A DNA stretch of 64,000 bases from Waterburya sp965365755 (GCA_965365755.1 CBDUCX010000001.1:9946-73945); one strand, 5' to 3'. Shown: positions 16,992 through 26,359, numbered from the stretch's first letter. Notes: generated by a model from the letters alone, not told the origin. Numbers and translations are program-made.

Positions 16992-17384
16992 TTACACTCT
17001 ACGGCGTTTTGGTGGACGACAACCATTGTGGGGTATTGGCGTAACGTCACGAATTAAAGTAATCTCTAACCCTACGCCCTGCAAAGCTCTAATTGCAGTT
17101 TCTCGACCTGCACCAGGGCCACTAACCATTACCTCTACTTGACGCATCCCCTGATCCATCGCTCTTCTACCCGCACTATCTGCTGCTGTCTGAGCAGCAA
17201 AGGGAGTTCCTTTTTTTGCCCCTTTAAAACCGCTGGCTCCCGCAGAAGACCATGAGATGACGTCGCCTCTAGTATCAGAAATAGTTACGATAGTATTATT
17301 AAAGGTGGACTGGATATGTGCCACCCCATTAGGTACATTTTTTTTGTTTTTCTTTGCGCCGCTTCTTCTTTTTGGTTGCGCCAT
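16992..17384 (-). CDS. rpsK: 30S ribosomal protein S11
   Basis: 130 residues. NGVAHIQSTFNNTIVTISD, the GFKGAKKGTPFAAQTAA segment and the C-terminal DVTPIPHNGCRPPKRRRV are diagnostic. S11 helps form the platform near the E site. The basic N-terminus (KRRSGAKKNKKN) is the usual rRNA-binding tail. It lies 46 bases after rpsM and 113 bases ahead of rpoA. Confidence 0.98.
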   Translation of the reverse strand: MAQPKRRSGAKKNKKNVPNGVAHIQSTFNNTIVTISDTRGDVISWSSAGASGFKGAKKGTPFAAQTAADSAGRRAMDQGMRQVEVMVSGPGAGRETAIRALQGVGLEITLIRDVTPIPHNGCRPPKRRRV

Positions 17385-17430
17385 GTTTTTCTTTCTATAT
17401 TTAACTTGTGGTTGAATCTATGTTGGCGGT

Positions 17431-17814
17431 CTACTTCTTACCTGGAGCTTTTTTCTTGCCCGCTACGGTCAATCTTCTGCCCCGCCTGGTACGAGCATTG
17501 GTACGAGTTCTTTGACCCCGAAGGGGTAAACCCATACGATGACGACGACCACGGTAAGTGCCAATATCAGCTAAACGCTTAATATTCATCGCTTCCCAGC
17601 GCCTTAAATCACCTTCAACCTGATAATTATCTTCGATGTAAGCTCTGAGTTTAGTTACATCTTCATCAGACAATTCTCGAACTCTTGTGTCTGGATTAAC
17701 TCCAGTTTCCGCGATCGCTTGCTGCGCTCGGGATAAACCTACACCAAAAATGTAGGTAAGGGCGATTTCCACCCGCTTATCACGAGGAAGATCTACGCCA
17801 GAAATCCTTGCCAC
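17431..17814 (-). CDS. rpsM: 30S ribosomal protein S13
   Basis: 127 residues. ARISGVDLPRDKRVEIALTY starts the fold; the helix-two-turn-helix and the C-terminal RGQRTRTNARTRRGRR are conserved. S13 contacts the 50S subunit and P-site tRNA through its basic tail, here ending GKKKAPGKK. Preceded by rpmJ with an 89-base gap. Confidence 0.98.
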   Translation of the reverse strand: MARISGVDLPRDKRVEIALTYIFGVGLSRAQQAIAETGVNPDTRVRELSDEDVTKLRAYIEDNYQVEGDLRRWEAMNIKRLADIGTYRGRRHRMGLPLRGQRTRTNARTRRGRRLTVAGKKKAPGKK

Positions 17815-17903
17815 CTTATTTGCTCCCTGATTACTTTTGTTATTGTTATTGCCTGAGCCATTATACTGGCTCGCCCTTGAGGTAATAGTTTGCGCAAAAT
17901 CAA

Positions 17904-18020
17904 CTATCCTTGGCGTTGCTTATGCTTAGGATTGCTGCTACAAATAACCATTACCCTGCCCCGTCTTTTGATTACGCGGCACTTTTCGCACATTTTTTTA
18001 ACTGATGGTCTAACTTTCAT
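17904..18020 (-). CDS. rpmJ: 50S ribosomal protein L36
   Basis: 38 residues, easy to miss because of its size. It reads MKVRPSVKKMCEKCRVIKRR and ends PKHKQRQG. The four zinc ligands are Cys11, Cys14, Cys27 and His33, so this is the zinc-binding form; one extra Ser is present in the ICSSNPKHKQ loop. Its place between infA and rpsM is the usual one. Confidence 0.96.
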   Translation of the reverse strand: MKVRPSVKKMCEKCRVIKRRGRVMVICSSNPKHKQRQG

Positions 18021-18112
18021 GCCTTACTTTGGCCATATTGCAAGCCTATTATTATATCGATTAATTTGTTTCACTGTCAAACTGCTAAATAATTTGCTTG
18101 ATGGCAGATTAT

Positions 18113-18337
18113 TTACTTGTTTTTGAGACGATAGGTAATCCTACCTTTAGTCAAGTCATAAGGAGTTAACTCCACTTTGACGCGATCGCCTGGTAAGATT
18201 TTGATGTAATTTCGCCGAATTTTACCTGAGATATGAGCTAAAACGTTGAAGCCATTATCCAAATCGACACGAAACATTGCATTCGGAAGAGATTCTGTGA
18301 CAGTCCCCTCCATTTCAATTAAGTCTTGTTTAGCCAA
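18113..18337 (-). CDS. infA: Translation initiation factor IF-1
   Basis: 74 residues, one OB-fold (S1-like) domain. KQDLIEMEGTVTESLPNAMF and NGFNVLAHISGKIRRNYIKI are diagnostic. It binds the A site of the 30S subunit during initiation. It lies between adk (60 bases upstream) and rpmJ. The map gene, often found between adk and infA in other bacteria, is not present here. Confidence 0.98.
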   Translation of the reverse strand: MAKQDLIEMEGTVTESLPNAMFRVDLDNGFNVLAHISGKIRRNYIKILPGDRVKVELTPYDLTKGRITYRLKNK

Positions 18338-18397
18338 TGTTTATCTCCGCTATTTGGTGAACCTTTTGTGTGTGTCAAGTAGGACATAAAAAAATTC

Positions 18398-18952
18398 CTA
18401 TGAGATAACCTCGCTCAATTGCTCCGTTACCTCTTCCATAGTCCGATTACCGTCAATGGTTTTTAGAGCATCTCTTTGCTGGTAGAAATCAATTACAGGT
18501 ACTGTGTCCTGATGATAAACTTCTAAACGACGACGAATGGTTGATTCGTTGTCATCTTTACGCTTTCTTTCTAGTAATCTTGACACTAAAACTTCATCTG
18601 GGACTTCTAAATTCAAGACACAATCAGCATTTTGGTCTAATTTAGTGAGTAGCTCTTCCAGAAAGGCAGCTTGACTAACGTTTCGAGGGAAGCCGTCCAA
18701 TATCCAGCCCTGAACGGTATCTTCATAGGATAAACGATCCTGAATTAAGCTTAAAATTAAGGCATCAGGGACAAGTTCCCCCCGATTCATATAGTCTTTT
18801 GCCTGTTTACCTAAAGGAGTTTCTTGAGCAACTGCTGCCCGCAAAATATCTCCAGTAGATACATGGGGAATTTGATAATTTTCTGATATTATCTGAGCCT
18901 GAGTTCCTTTTCCAGCCCCAGGTGGGCCAAGGAATATTAATCGCATTGCCAT
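18398..18952 (-). CDS. adk: Adenylate kinase
   Basis: 184 residues, the short form without the lid zinc domain. The P-loop is GPPGAGKGTQA (residues 8-18); VSTGDILRAAV and GWILDGFPRN form the AMP-binding part, and RRRLEVYHQDT is the conserved arginine segment. It interconverts ATP, ADP and AMP. Its place directly after secY is common in bacteria. Confidence 0.98.
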   Translation of the reverse strand: MAMRLIFLGPPGAGKGTQAQIISENYQIPHVSTGDILRAAVAQETPLGKQAKDYMNRGELVPDALILSLIQDRLSYEDTVQGWILDGFPRNVSQAAFLEELLTKLDQNADCVLNLEVPDEVLVSRLLERKRKDDNESTIRRRLEVYHQDTVPVIDFYQQRDALKTIDGNRTMEEVTEQLSEVIS

Positions 18953-19048
18953 AACAACTCATAAAAATCGAGATTATTTACTAGCAAGCTCAAAATTAAC
19001 AATCAAGCTTACTATTTTCTTCATGCAGTCTTAGATAACTGCGCTATC

Positions 19049-20392
19049 TTATTGTTTGACCATGCCTTCATAACGTTGAGATATAACGTAAGTCTGGATC
19101 TGCTTTGCTGTGTCAATTGCCACCCCTACTAGGATTAGGAGTGAAGTCGCTCCAAACCCGCTAAAAACAGTTGTTCCTGCAGGAATAGCATTTTCCACAA
19201 ATGTGGGAATAGTTGCCACCAAACCCAAAAATATGGCACCTAAAAAAGTTAGACGATTGAGCACCTTTTCTAGATAAGCACTAGTAGTCTTACCTGGGCG
19301 AATTCCAGGAATAGAAGCACCCATTTTTTTTAGGTTTTGGGACATGTCAACGGGGTTAACAATTAAAGAAGCATAAAAATAGCTAAAGAATAGAATCAAA
19401 ACCAAATAGACTACAGTATAAGCCCAGTTTCCAGGTTGAATGGCTGCGGCAATCCGACTCGCAAATTGAGTAAAAAAGTTATTATTAATAGCTTCATTAC
19501 CCTGTAAAACCACAAGTAACTGTGCTGGCAAAAACAATACAGAAGAAGCGAAAATAATTGGCATTACTCCACCTTGATTTAGCCTCAATGGTAGATAATT
19601 ACTTCTCTCACGGTAGACCCTTCTGCCAACCTGACGGCGAGCCGAAATAATCGGAATACGACGAGTTCCTTCTTGAATAAAAACAATACCCACAATCATA
19701 GTCAAAAAGACTAGTAGTAAAATAACTACCTGAGCAATCTCTTCTCTGCCGCCACTTTGAGCAAACTCAATAGTATTACCCAAAGTTTTAGGTAATACGG
19801 CCACTATATTGACAAATATCAATAACGAAGCACCGTTGCCAATTCCTTTTTCCGTGATTAACTCAGAAATCCACATCACAAACATGGAACCAGCAGTTAA
19901 GGCTAGTACTGTTCCACCAATGGGCACAATACTCTTTTCGATCACACCGTTACCTACTAGTAAGCCGAGAGTAATTCCCAAACTTTGGATAATTGCTCCA
20001 CCTAAAGCAACATAGCGAGTAATTTGCGAGATCTTACGTCTTCCTGCTTCTCCTTCGTTCTTTTGCAAATTTTCTAAGCTTGGTATTGCAGTTGCCAATA
20101 ACTGCATGATGATCGAGGCATTAATAAAGGGCAAAATACCTAAAGCAAAAATACCTAAGGCGGAAATACCACCACCAGTAAAGATATCTAAAAATCCCAC
20201 TATTGAGGCATTACTTGAATTACTGATCAAGTTGCCAAATATTTCGCGGTTTATTCCAGGGACTGGAATAAATACCCCCAATCGGACTAATATGAGAAGA
20301 CCAATGGTTACTAGCAGCCTGCCTCTAAGACCCGCTGCCTGTGCCATTTGTAAAAAAGTCTCCTGTGCTGATGGAGTTTTTTCTCTGACCAT
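19049..20392 (-). CDS. secY: Preprotein translocase subunit SecY
   Basis: 447 residues with about ten membrane segments. Recognised by RLGVFIPVPGINREIF near the start, GIFALGILPFINASIIMQLL and the cytosolic loop GTRRIPIISARRQVGRRVY. In cyanobacteria one SecY serves both plasma and thylakoid membranes. Located between rplO (119 bases) and adk (96 bases). Confidence 0.98.
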   Translation of the reverse strand: MVREKTPSAQETFLQMAQAAGLRGRLLVTIGLLILVRLGVFIPVPGINREIFGNLISNSSNASIVGFLDIFTGGGISALGIFALGILPFINASIIMQLLATAIPSLENLQKNEGEAGRRKISQITRYVALGGAIIQSLGITLGLLVGNGVIEKSIVPIGGTVLALTAGSMFVMWISELITEKGIGNGASLLIFVNIVAVLPKTLGNTIEFAQSGGREEIAQVVILLLVFLTMIVGIVFIQEGTRRIPIISARRQVGRRVYRERSNYLPLRLNQGGVMPIIFASSVLFLPAQLLVVLQGNEAINNNFFTQFASRIAAAIQPGNWAYTVVYLVLILFFSYFYASLIVNPVDMSQNLKKMGASIPGIRPGKTTSAYLEKVLNRLTFLGAIFLGLVATIPTFVENAIPAGTTVFSGFGATSLLILVGVAIDTAKQIQTYVISQRYEGMVKQ

Positions 20393-20511
20393 ACAGGTTT
20401 ACCTCTTATATGCTTGGTATTAAATAAGTTATTTACGGTGAAATATTATATAAATTTTAGATAAATTTATTTTTCTACCCTTGCTCCTTATGATATACCA
20501 ATCGTGATTGC

Positions 20512-20961
20512 TTATTTAGCCATGACTTCGCAGCTACCACCAGCAGCTTCGATTTTCTGCCTAGCACTTTTGGTGAATGCTGCTGCCTTGACCTTTAATG
20601 CTACGTTTAGCTCTCCATCCCCTAAGATTTTCAGCGGGCCATCATTGCAGGTGACAATACCGTTTTCCAATAGAGATTCGAGAGTGACTTCTGTGTTTGC
20701 AGATAGCTCTCCCAAGGCTTTAACGTTAATAATGGTGTAATGTTTTTGATTGACCAGAGGAAAGTGCTTTAGTTTAGGAACTCGACGATAAAGGGGCATT
20801 TGACCACCTTCAAAACCAGCCTTGGTTCCCGTCCCAGAACGAGACTTTTGACCCCGCATCCCAAAACCACAGCTAGCTCCTTGACCCGCTGCAATACCGC
20901 GACCAACTCGACGTTTACGTCTTTTTGAACCCTCTTTGGGGCTAAGATTTTCTAGTTTCAT
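20512..20961 (-). CDS. rplO: 50S ribosomal protein L15
   Basis: 149 residues from the ATG at 20961, giving the typical start MKLENLSPKEGSKRRKRRVG; an upstream in-frame codon at 21018 would add 19 unlikely residues. GRGIAAGQGASCGFGMRGQK and GGQMPLYRRVPKL are conserved. L15 is a late assembly protein of the large subunit. Confidence 0.97.
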   Translation of the reverse strand: MKLENLSPKEGSKRRKRRVGRGIAAGQGASCGFGMRGQKSRSGTGTKAGFEGGQMPLYRRVPKLKHFPLVNQKHYTIINVKALGELSANTEVTLESLLENGIVTCNDGPLKILGDGELNVALKVKAAAFTKSARQKIEAAGGSCEVMAK

Positions 20962-21035
20962 TGGTTGTTCAATGTTAATTGTTATTTGCCCATTCCTTAG
21001 CTCCTGAAACAGCCACAACGTCGGTCATTAATGAC

Positions 21036-21566
21036 CTAAGCATATAGCTGTTCAATGGGAATGTTTCTTTCCCTAGCGACTTCGCCAAAGGTACGTAGGC
21101 TAGCCAAAGCGTCGATCGCTGCTCTAGCATTATTTAAAGGACTATTAGAACCTAACTGCTTGGCCAAAATATTTTTGACTCCAGCAAGCTCCAGCACGGT
21201 GCGGACTGCTCCCCCAGCAATTACGCCAGTACCTGGAGCCGCAGGGCGCATAAACACCTTCGCTCCCCCAGCCACACCATTGGCTACATGCACGATCGAG
21301 TTGGCTTTGGTCAGGGACACTTCCACTAACTGTTTTTTGGCATCGGCAACACCTTTACGTACCGCACCAATTACATCCGCGGCTTTACCCACACCTACTC
21401 CAACCTGTCCTTTTTCGTTGCCGACGACAACAATGGCGCGAAAGCTAAGTTTTTTACCACCTTTCACCACTTTACTGACCCGACGAATTTGCACTACTCG
21501 CTCTTGCCAAGAGGAGTCTTTTTCTTTAGCGCGACCTTTTTTACGCGACTTAGTAGATTTAGCCAT
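21036..21566 (-). CDS. rpsE: 30S ribosomal protein S5
   Basis: 176 residues. WQERVVQIRRVSKVVKGGKK begins the S5 N-terminal RNA-binding domain. FRAIVVVGNEKGQVGVGVGK and RPAAPGTGVIAGGAVRTVLE are diagnostic. S5 contributes to decoding accuracy. It lies 24 bases after rplR. Confidence 0.98.
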   Translation of the reverse strand: MAKSTKSRKKGRAKEKDSSWQERVVQIRRVSKVVKGGKKLSFRAIVVVGNEKGQVGVGVGKAADVIGAVRKGVADAKKQLVEVSLTKANSIVHVANGVAGGAKVFMRPAAPGTGVIAGGAVRTVLELAGVKNILAKQLGSNSPLNNARAAIDALASLRTFGEVARERNIPIEQLYA

Positions 21567-21590
21567 AGTGTTTATCCTTGATATTTTGAT

Positions 21591-21938
21591 TTAAAAATCC
21601 AAGCCAGCTTCGCGGGCTGCTTCAGCTAAAGCTTTGACTCGACCGTGATAAAGATTACCACCTCGATCAAAAACCACCTGAGCAATACCCTTTTTTAAAG
21701 CTCTTTGAGCTACTAATTTGCCAACTTCTGCTGAAATCTCGCAGGTAGCACCAGAACTATCCAAATTGAAGTCTGATGCTGCCGCTAAGGTATGTTGCGC
21801 CACATCGTCAATAACTTGGGCATAAATATGATTGTTGGAGCGGAACACGCACAAACGAGGGCGTTCGGCAGTACCACTGACTTTTTTGCGTACCCGTCGA
21901 TGACGGCGTTTTACTGATTCTTTGCGTGAAAGCTTCAT
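21591..21938 (-). CDS. rplR: 50S ribosomal protein L18
   Basis: 115 residues. The basic start (KLSRKESVKRRHRRVRKKV) and RPRLCVFRSNNHIYAQVIDD, plus FDRGGNLYHGRVKALAEAAR at the end, identify it. It binds 5S rRNA with L5. Only 5 bases separate it from rplF. Confidence 0.98.
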   Translation of the reverse strand: MKLSRKESVKRRHRRVRKKVSGTAERPRLCVFRSNNHIYAQVIDDVAQHTLAAASDFNLDSSGATCEISAEVGKLVAQRALKKGIAQVVFDRGGNLYHGRVKALAEAAREAGLDF

Positions 21939-21943
21939 AATTT

Positions 21944-22483
21944 CTACTTACCTGTCTTACCAGCCTTGCGTCTTACTTGCTCATCAAAGTAGCGAATCCC
22001 TTTTCCTTTGTAAGGTTCTGGTGGTCTAACTGCTCTAATTTGGGCAGCGATATTACCAACTACTTCTTTATTAATGCCACTAATAACGACTTCGGTATTT
22101 CTATTTTCGACAGCGACATCAATATCACTGGGCATTTCTATCTCGACGGGCTTACTGTAGCCAACGTTAAGAGTTAGTTTTTTGCCTTGAGCTTGGGCTC
22201 TGTATCCAACCCCTTGAATCAGGAGACGTTTCTGAAATCCTTTAGATACACCATCTACCATATTGGCGACTAAAGTTCGGCACAGACCATGACGCTGGCG
22301 ACCGATACGAGATTCATTAGTAGGCTTGACGACGATGGTGTCTCCTTCCTGCTTAACCTCAATTGGTTCGGGGATTTCGCGCTCTAAAGTGCCCTTGGGC
22401 CCTTTAATTGTGACCTGCTGTCCCGATATTTGGGCGCTGACTTTATCGGGAATGGGGATCGGCAATTTGCCAATACGAGACAT
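21944..22483 (-). CDS. rplF: 50S ribosomal protein L6
   Basis: 179 residues. MSRIGKLPIPIPDKVSAQIS at the start and the C-terminal PPEPYKGKGIRYFDEQVRRK are diagnostic. It has the usual two similar domains. It sits between rpsH (17 bases) and rplR. Confidence 0.98.
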   Translation of the reverse strand: MSRIGKLPIPIPDKVSAQISGQQVTIKGPKGTLEREIPEPIEVKQEGDTIVVKPTNESRIGRQRHGLCRTLVANMVDGVSKGFQKRLLIQGVGYRAQAQGKKLTLNVGYSKPVEIEMPSDIDVAVENRNTEVVISGINKEVVGNIAAQIRAVRPPEPYKGKGIRYFDEQVRRKAGKTGK

Positions 22484-22500
22484 AATTTACTCCTGTTAAA

Positions 22501-22902
22501 TTACCAGACGTAACAGAGGATCTCACCGCCAACTCCTTGACTGCGAGCTTCTCTATCGGTCATTACTCCACGGGAAGTGGAAACGATCGCAATACCAATA
22601 CCACCCAAAACCCGAGGAATATCTTTTTTACGAGAATAGACTCTAAGTCCTGGTTTGCTGACCCGTTTGAGGGTACTGATAATTGGTTGACGATTTCTAC
22701 CTTTATACTTTAAGGAAATTTGAATAAATTTTTTCGGGGCTGTCCCTGTTTCCTCAAAACCCTCAATGAAGCCTTCGCTCTGCAAAACCTGAGCGATGGC
22801 GCGAGTCATACGGGTAGAAGGCACTTGAGTTGTTTGATGCTTGACCATACAGGCATTACGGATGCGGGTCAGCATATCTGAAATAGTATCGGTTGCTGCC
22901 AT
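22501..22902 (-). CDS. rpsH: 30S ribosomal protein S8
   Basis: 133 residues. DTISDMLTRIRNACMVKHQ starts it; GIAIVSTSRGVMTDREARSQ and GGEILCYVW end it. S8 binds the central domain of 16S rRNA. It follows rplE directly (35-base gap); rpsN (S14), found here in many bacteria, is absent and must be elsewhere, as is usual in cyanobacteria. Confidence 0.98.
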   Translation of the reverse strand: MAATDTISDMLTRIRNACMVKHQTTQVPSTRMTRAIAQVLQSEGFIEGFEETGTAPKKFIQISLKYKGRNRQPIISTLKRVSKPGLRVYSRKKDIPRVLGGIGIAIVSTSRGVMTDREARSQGVGGEILCYVW

Positions 22903-22937
22903 TATTTCCTATTTTTATGTTTTAGATCCTAAGAAAG

Positions 22938-23483
22938 TTAGTTGTCGCGGAAAGGCATTCCCATTTCTTTGAGTAAAGCTCGCCCTTCTTCGTCGTTAGC
23001 TGCGGTGGTGACGATGGAAATATCCATCCCTCTGATTTGGTCGATGCTATCGTAGTCAATTTCGGGGAACATTAGCTGTTCTCTGACACCCAAGCTATAG
23101 TTACCCCGACCGTCAAAGCTTTTGGGACTGATGCCGCGAAAGTCACGAATACGAGGTAGGGCTAGGGCAATCAATCGCTCTAGGAAAGCATACATTTTCT
23201 CGCCCCGCAGGGTAACCATGACCCCAACAGGCATTCCTTCTCGAATTTTGAAAGAGGCGATCGCTTTTTTCGCTCTGGTAACTACTGGCTTTTGTCCTGT
23301 AATGACGGTTAGTTCATTAATGGAGGATTCTAAAGCTTTGGCATTTTGTGATGCTTCTCCCAAACCGCGATTAACGACGATTTTGACTACTTTAGGTACT
23401 TGGTGGACGTTGCTGAAGCTAAATTGCTCCGTTAGCTTGGGAACAATATCTTCTAAATATCTGGTTTTTAGTGGTTTTGGCAT
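22938..23483 (-). CDS. rplE: 50S ribosomal protein L5
   Basis: 181 residues. KIVVNRGLGEASQNAKAL, GQKPVVTRAKKAIASFKIRE and GISPKSFDGRGNYSLG are characteristic. It binds 5S rRNA and contacts S13. It is separated from rplX by 88 bases, one of the longer gaps in this block. Confidence 0.98.
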   Translation of the reverse strand: MPKPLKTRYLEDIVPKLTEQFSFSNVHQVPKVVKIVVNRGLGEASQNAKALESSINELTVITGQKPVVTRAKKAIASFKIREGMPVGVMVTLRGEKMYAFLERLIALALPRIRDFRGISPKSFDGRGNYSLGVREQLMFPEIDYDSIDQIRGMDISIVTTAANDEEGRALLKEMGMPFRDN

Positions 23484-23571
23484 GGTAGTTAGTTTTTCCT
23501 GGGCTTGGTCAGGAGACTATAAATTTAATAAAATTATCAGCATTATCAGCGTATGTCGAAACGCTGGAAAA

Positions 23572-23919
23572 CTAGTCAATAATTTCGCCAGTTTTTTTGA
23601 GCATCCGCACTTTGCGTCCGTCTTCGGTAAAGGTATAACCGACACGACTGACAGTTTTTTCCTTCGTAGAATAGAGCATCACGTTGGAACTATGAATCGG
23701 CGCTTCAAAAGTCACAATTTGACCTGATTCTCCTTCCTGTTGGGGTTTAACGTGCTTGGTACGGACATTAACTCCTTCAACAATCACTTGACTAGTTTTC
23801 GGATTTACGGTGGTTATTTCGCCTACTTTTCCCTTGTCACGTCCAGAGATCACTTGAATCGTGTCTCCTTTTTTGACATGCATTTTGTAACGAGTCGGTG
23901 CTTTTTTTGTTTTTGCCAT
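23572..23919 (-). CDS. rplX: 50S ribosomal protein L24
   Basis: 115 residues. The KOW motif (KGDTIQVISGRDKGKVGEI) and VEGVNVRTKHVKPQQEGESG are diagnostic. It initiates assembly of the 50S subunit. Its start is immediately after the rplN stop, with no spacer. Confidence 0.98.
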   Translation of the reverse strand: MAKTKKAPTRYKMHVKKGDTIQVISGRDKGKVGEITTVNPKTSQVIVEGVNVRTKHVKPQQEGESGQIVTFEAPIHSSNVMLYSTKEKTVSRVGYTFTEDGRKVRMLKKTGEIID

Positions 23920-24288
23920 TTAAATTACCTCTGGGGCTAAAGAGACGATCTTGGTAAAGTTTCTCTCTCTCAATTCTCTGGCTACAGGGCCAAAGACACG
24001 AGTACCTCTGGGACTACCCTGCTCGTTGATAATTACCGCAGCGTTGTCGTCAAAACGAATACTCATCCCACTAGGACGACTTACCGCTTGCTTGGTACGA
24101 ACAATCACTGCTTTGACAACTTCGGATTTTTTCACTCCCATGTTGGGTAAAGCGTCTTTTACTACTGCCACTACGACATCACCGATAAAAGCATAGGGAC
24201 TATTCCCTTTACCAATTACGCGCAAACACATTAGCTTGCGTGCGCCACTGTTATCAGCGACATTTAAATAGGTCTGTTGTTGAATCAT
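23920..24288 (-). CDS. rplN: 50S ribosomal protein L14
   Basis: 122 residues, the standard length. MIQQQTYLNVADNSGARKLM and the C-terminal FGPVARELRERNFTKIVSLA identify it. L14 forms a bridge to 16S rRNA. It follows rpsQ by 36 bases. Confidence 0.98.
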   Translation of the reverse strand: MIQQQTYLNVADNSGARKLMCLRVIGKGNSPYAFIGDVVVAVVKDALPNMGVKKSEVVKAVIVRTKQAVSRPSGMSIRFDDNAAVIINEQGSPRGTRVFGPVARELRERNFTKIVSLAPEVI

Positions 24289-24324
24289 GTTTGATCTCGA
24301 CCGAGGAACTTGGGTTAATAAGAG

Positions 24325-24573
24325 TTAGGAATTTCTGGATTCAAGAATTTCCTCGACCGTCCAGCGTTTGGTTTTACTAAGGGGACGAGTTTCTTTAATG
24401 CGTACGCGATCGCCAATTTTACATTGGTTTTCGGCGTCATGAACTTTATACTTCTTGGTTCTGACGACAATTTTGCCGTACTTGGGGTGAGGAGAACGGT
24501 TTTCAATGGCGACCACAATGGTTTTGTCCATTTTGTCGCTAACTACTTCTCCGACTCTTTCTTTGACTGCCAT
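24325..24573 (-). CDS. rpsQ: 30S ribosomal protein S17
   Basis: 82 residues. KERVGEVVSDKMDKTIVVAI begins the OB-fold and RVRIKETRPLSKTKRWTVEE is conserved. It binds 16S rRNA early in assembly. It starts 3 bases after the rpmC stop. Confidence 0.98.
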   Translation of the reverse strand: MAVKERVGEVVSDKMDKTIVVAIENRSPHPKYGKIVVRTKKYKVHDAENQCKIGDRVRIKETRPLSKTKRWTVEEILESRNS

Positions 24574-24576
24574 AAT

Positions 24577-24792
24577 CTATTCTCCTTTTGCAGCAGCGAT
24601 TTCGCGCTCGCGTTCTACGGTTAATAGCTGCGCCAACCGGTGCTTGGCGTGCTTAAACAGATGAGGTTTTTCTAGACGGCGAGTTGCTTGCTCTAGTCTT
24701 AACTGAAACAATTCTCGTTTGACCGCTAAAATTTCTTCTGCCAGTTCATCTTCACCAAGCTTTCTGGCATCTTCGATCTTGGGTAAAGCCAT
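24577..24792 (-). CDS. rpmC: 50S ribosomal protein L29
   Basis: 71 residues. The helical hairpin has EDARKLGEDELAEEILAVKR and LFQLRLEQATRRLEKPHLFK. It is near the exit tunnel, next to L23. It follows rplP by 2 bases. Confidence 0.97.
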   Translation of the reverse strand: MALPKIEDARKLGEDELAEEILAVKRELFQLRLEQATRRLEKPHLFKHAKHRLAQLLTVEREREIAAAKGE

Positions 24793-24794
24793 AA

Positions 24795-25214
24795 TTACTT
24801 ATAATCCTCGTCACGAGTGATAAATTTAGTCTTAATTGGTAGTTTTTGGGCAGCTAAACGCATTGCCTCCTTGGCTACCTCTTCAGGAACACCAGCCATT
24901 TCAAACATAATTCTGCCTGGCTTAACCACCGCGACCCAAAATTCAGGTGAGCCTTTACCAGAACCCATCCGAGTTTCCGCAGGACGCATAGTTACAGGCT
25001 TATCAGGGAAAATCCGAATCCAGATTTTTCCTCCCCGTTTGACATAGCGAGTCATCGCTCGACGGGCGGCTTCTATTTGGCGGGAAGTGATCCAGGAAGG
25101 TTCGATCGCCTGGAGGGCATAATCGCCAAAATTGAGAGTACTGCCGCGATAAGCCATCCCCCTCATGCGACCGCGATGTTGTTTACGATATTTCGTTCTT
25201 CTGGGACTAAGCAT
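24795..25214 (-). CDS. rplP: 50S ribosomal protein L16
   Basis: 139 residues. MLSPRRTKYRKQHRGRMRGM, then WIRIFPDKPVTMRPAETRMG and GSPEFWVAVVKPGRIMFEM are diagnostic. L16 lines the A-site tRNA region and matures late. Located between rpsC (37 bases) and rpmC. Confidence 0.98.
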   Translation of the reverse strand: MLSPRRTKYRKQHRGRMRGMAYRGSTLNFGDYALQAIEPSWITSRQIEAARRAMTRYVKRGGKIWIRIFPDKPVTMRPAETRMGSGKGSPEFWVAVVKPGRIMFEMAGVPEEVAKEAMRLAAQKLPIKTKFITRDEDYK

Positions 25215-25251
25215 AATAGTATTATTTTGCGTTTAGAAGTCTTGATAATAA

Positions 25252-25965
25252 TTACTCTGAGCGATCGTCGAATTTTTGACGACGGCGCTGACGACGAGGA
25301 GCTTGAGTCGGTGCTGGCGCTTCTTCCTGTCCAGGAATAATTTCGCCTTTGAATACCCAAACTTTAACTCCCAGAATGCCGTAGATCGTCAAAGCAGTAC
25401 GATAAGAGTAATCAATGTCGGCCCTCAGGGTATGTAGTGGGACTCGACCTTCCCTAACCCATTCTGTACGAGCAATTTCTGCCCCATTTAAGCGACCACT
25501 AACCTGGATTTTGATGCCCAAAACTTCGGCTCTTTGCGCTCTTTGAATTGCCTGCCGCACCACTCGACGAAAAGAAACTCTTCGCTCTAGCTGTTGACAG
25601 ATATATTCAGCAATTAAAGCGGCATCGGCATCAACACGAGATACTTCGATTACGTTGATGCGAATTTGACGACCATTACCGACTTTAGATTGGAGTTCGG
25701 TACGCAGTTTTTCAATTCCTGAACCACCTCGACCCACAACTACTCCTGGTCTAGCGGTATGAATTGCCAAATCAATTTGATCTGCTTTACGTTCAATTTT
25801 GACTTGAGAAATACCTGCATTACTCAATTCTTTATTGACATATTCTCGGATCAGACGATCTTCTTGTAATAGTTCTGGGTAGCGTTTAGTGTCTGCATAC
25901 CAGCAAGATTGGTGTTCTTTGGTGATCCCTAAACGAAAACCCGTCGGGTGTATCTTTTGTCCCAC
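25252..25965 (-). CDS. rpsC: 30S ribosomal protein S3
   Basis: 237 residues. MGQKIHPTGFRLGITKEHQS at the start, the KH-domain loop VVGRGGSGIEKL, and GRLNGAEIARTEWVREGRVP are typical. S3 is part of the mRNA entry tunnel. The C-terminus carries a basic, Pro-Ala-rich tail (EEAPAPTQAPRRQRRRQKF). Confidence 0.98.
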   Translation of the reverse strand: MGQKIHPTGFRLGITKEHQSCWYADTKRYPELLQEDRLIREYVNKELSNAGISQVKIERKADQIDLAIHTARPGVVVGRGGSGIEKLRTELQSKVGNGRQIRINVIEVSRVDADAALIAEYICQQLERRVSFRRVVRQAIQRAQRAEVLGIKIQVSGRLNGAEIARTEWVREGRVPLHTLRADIDYSYRTALTIYGILGVKVWVFKGEIIPGQEEAPAPTQAPRRQRRRQKFDDRSE

Positions 25966-25999
25966 AAATGTTTCCTCGTAATAGTAATTAATTAAACTT

Positions 26000-26359
26000 C
26001 TAATCGGTTACTTCAGGAGCGACAGCCACAGTAATGTGACAGGTCGGCTTACGAATTTGATAAGCTCGACCTTGCGCTCTAGGACGATAACGTTTGAGAA
26101 CGGGCCCACCATCAGCAAAAGCTTTGCTAATTACCAAAGTTGCAGGGTCTAACCCATTATTATGTTCTGCATTAGCCACAGCCGACCTCAATGCTTTGAG
26201 GATGGGACCGCAAGCTTTATAAGGCATGAATTCGAGAATAATTAAAGCTTCTCGATATTGACGACCGCGAATTTGGTCTAATACCCGTCTCACCTTAAAA
26301 GGAGACATACGGATGTATCTGGCGATCGCTTTTACTTCGTTACTTGTATCTATTGCCAT
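26000..26359 (-). CDS. rplV: 50S ribosomal protein L22
   Basis: 119 residues. KAIARYIRMSPFKVRRVLDQ, the central AVANAEHNNGLDP and the long hairpin RYRPRAQGRAYQIRKPTCHI that reaches the exit tunnel are all present. It follows rpsS by 15 bases. Confidence 0.98.
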   Translation of the reverse strand: MAIDTSNEVKAIARYIRMSPFKVRRVLDQIRGRQYREALIILEFMPYKACGPILKALRSAVANAEHNNGLDPATLVISKAFADGGPVLKRYRPRAQGRAYQIRKPTCHITVAVAPEVTD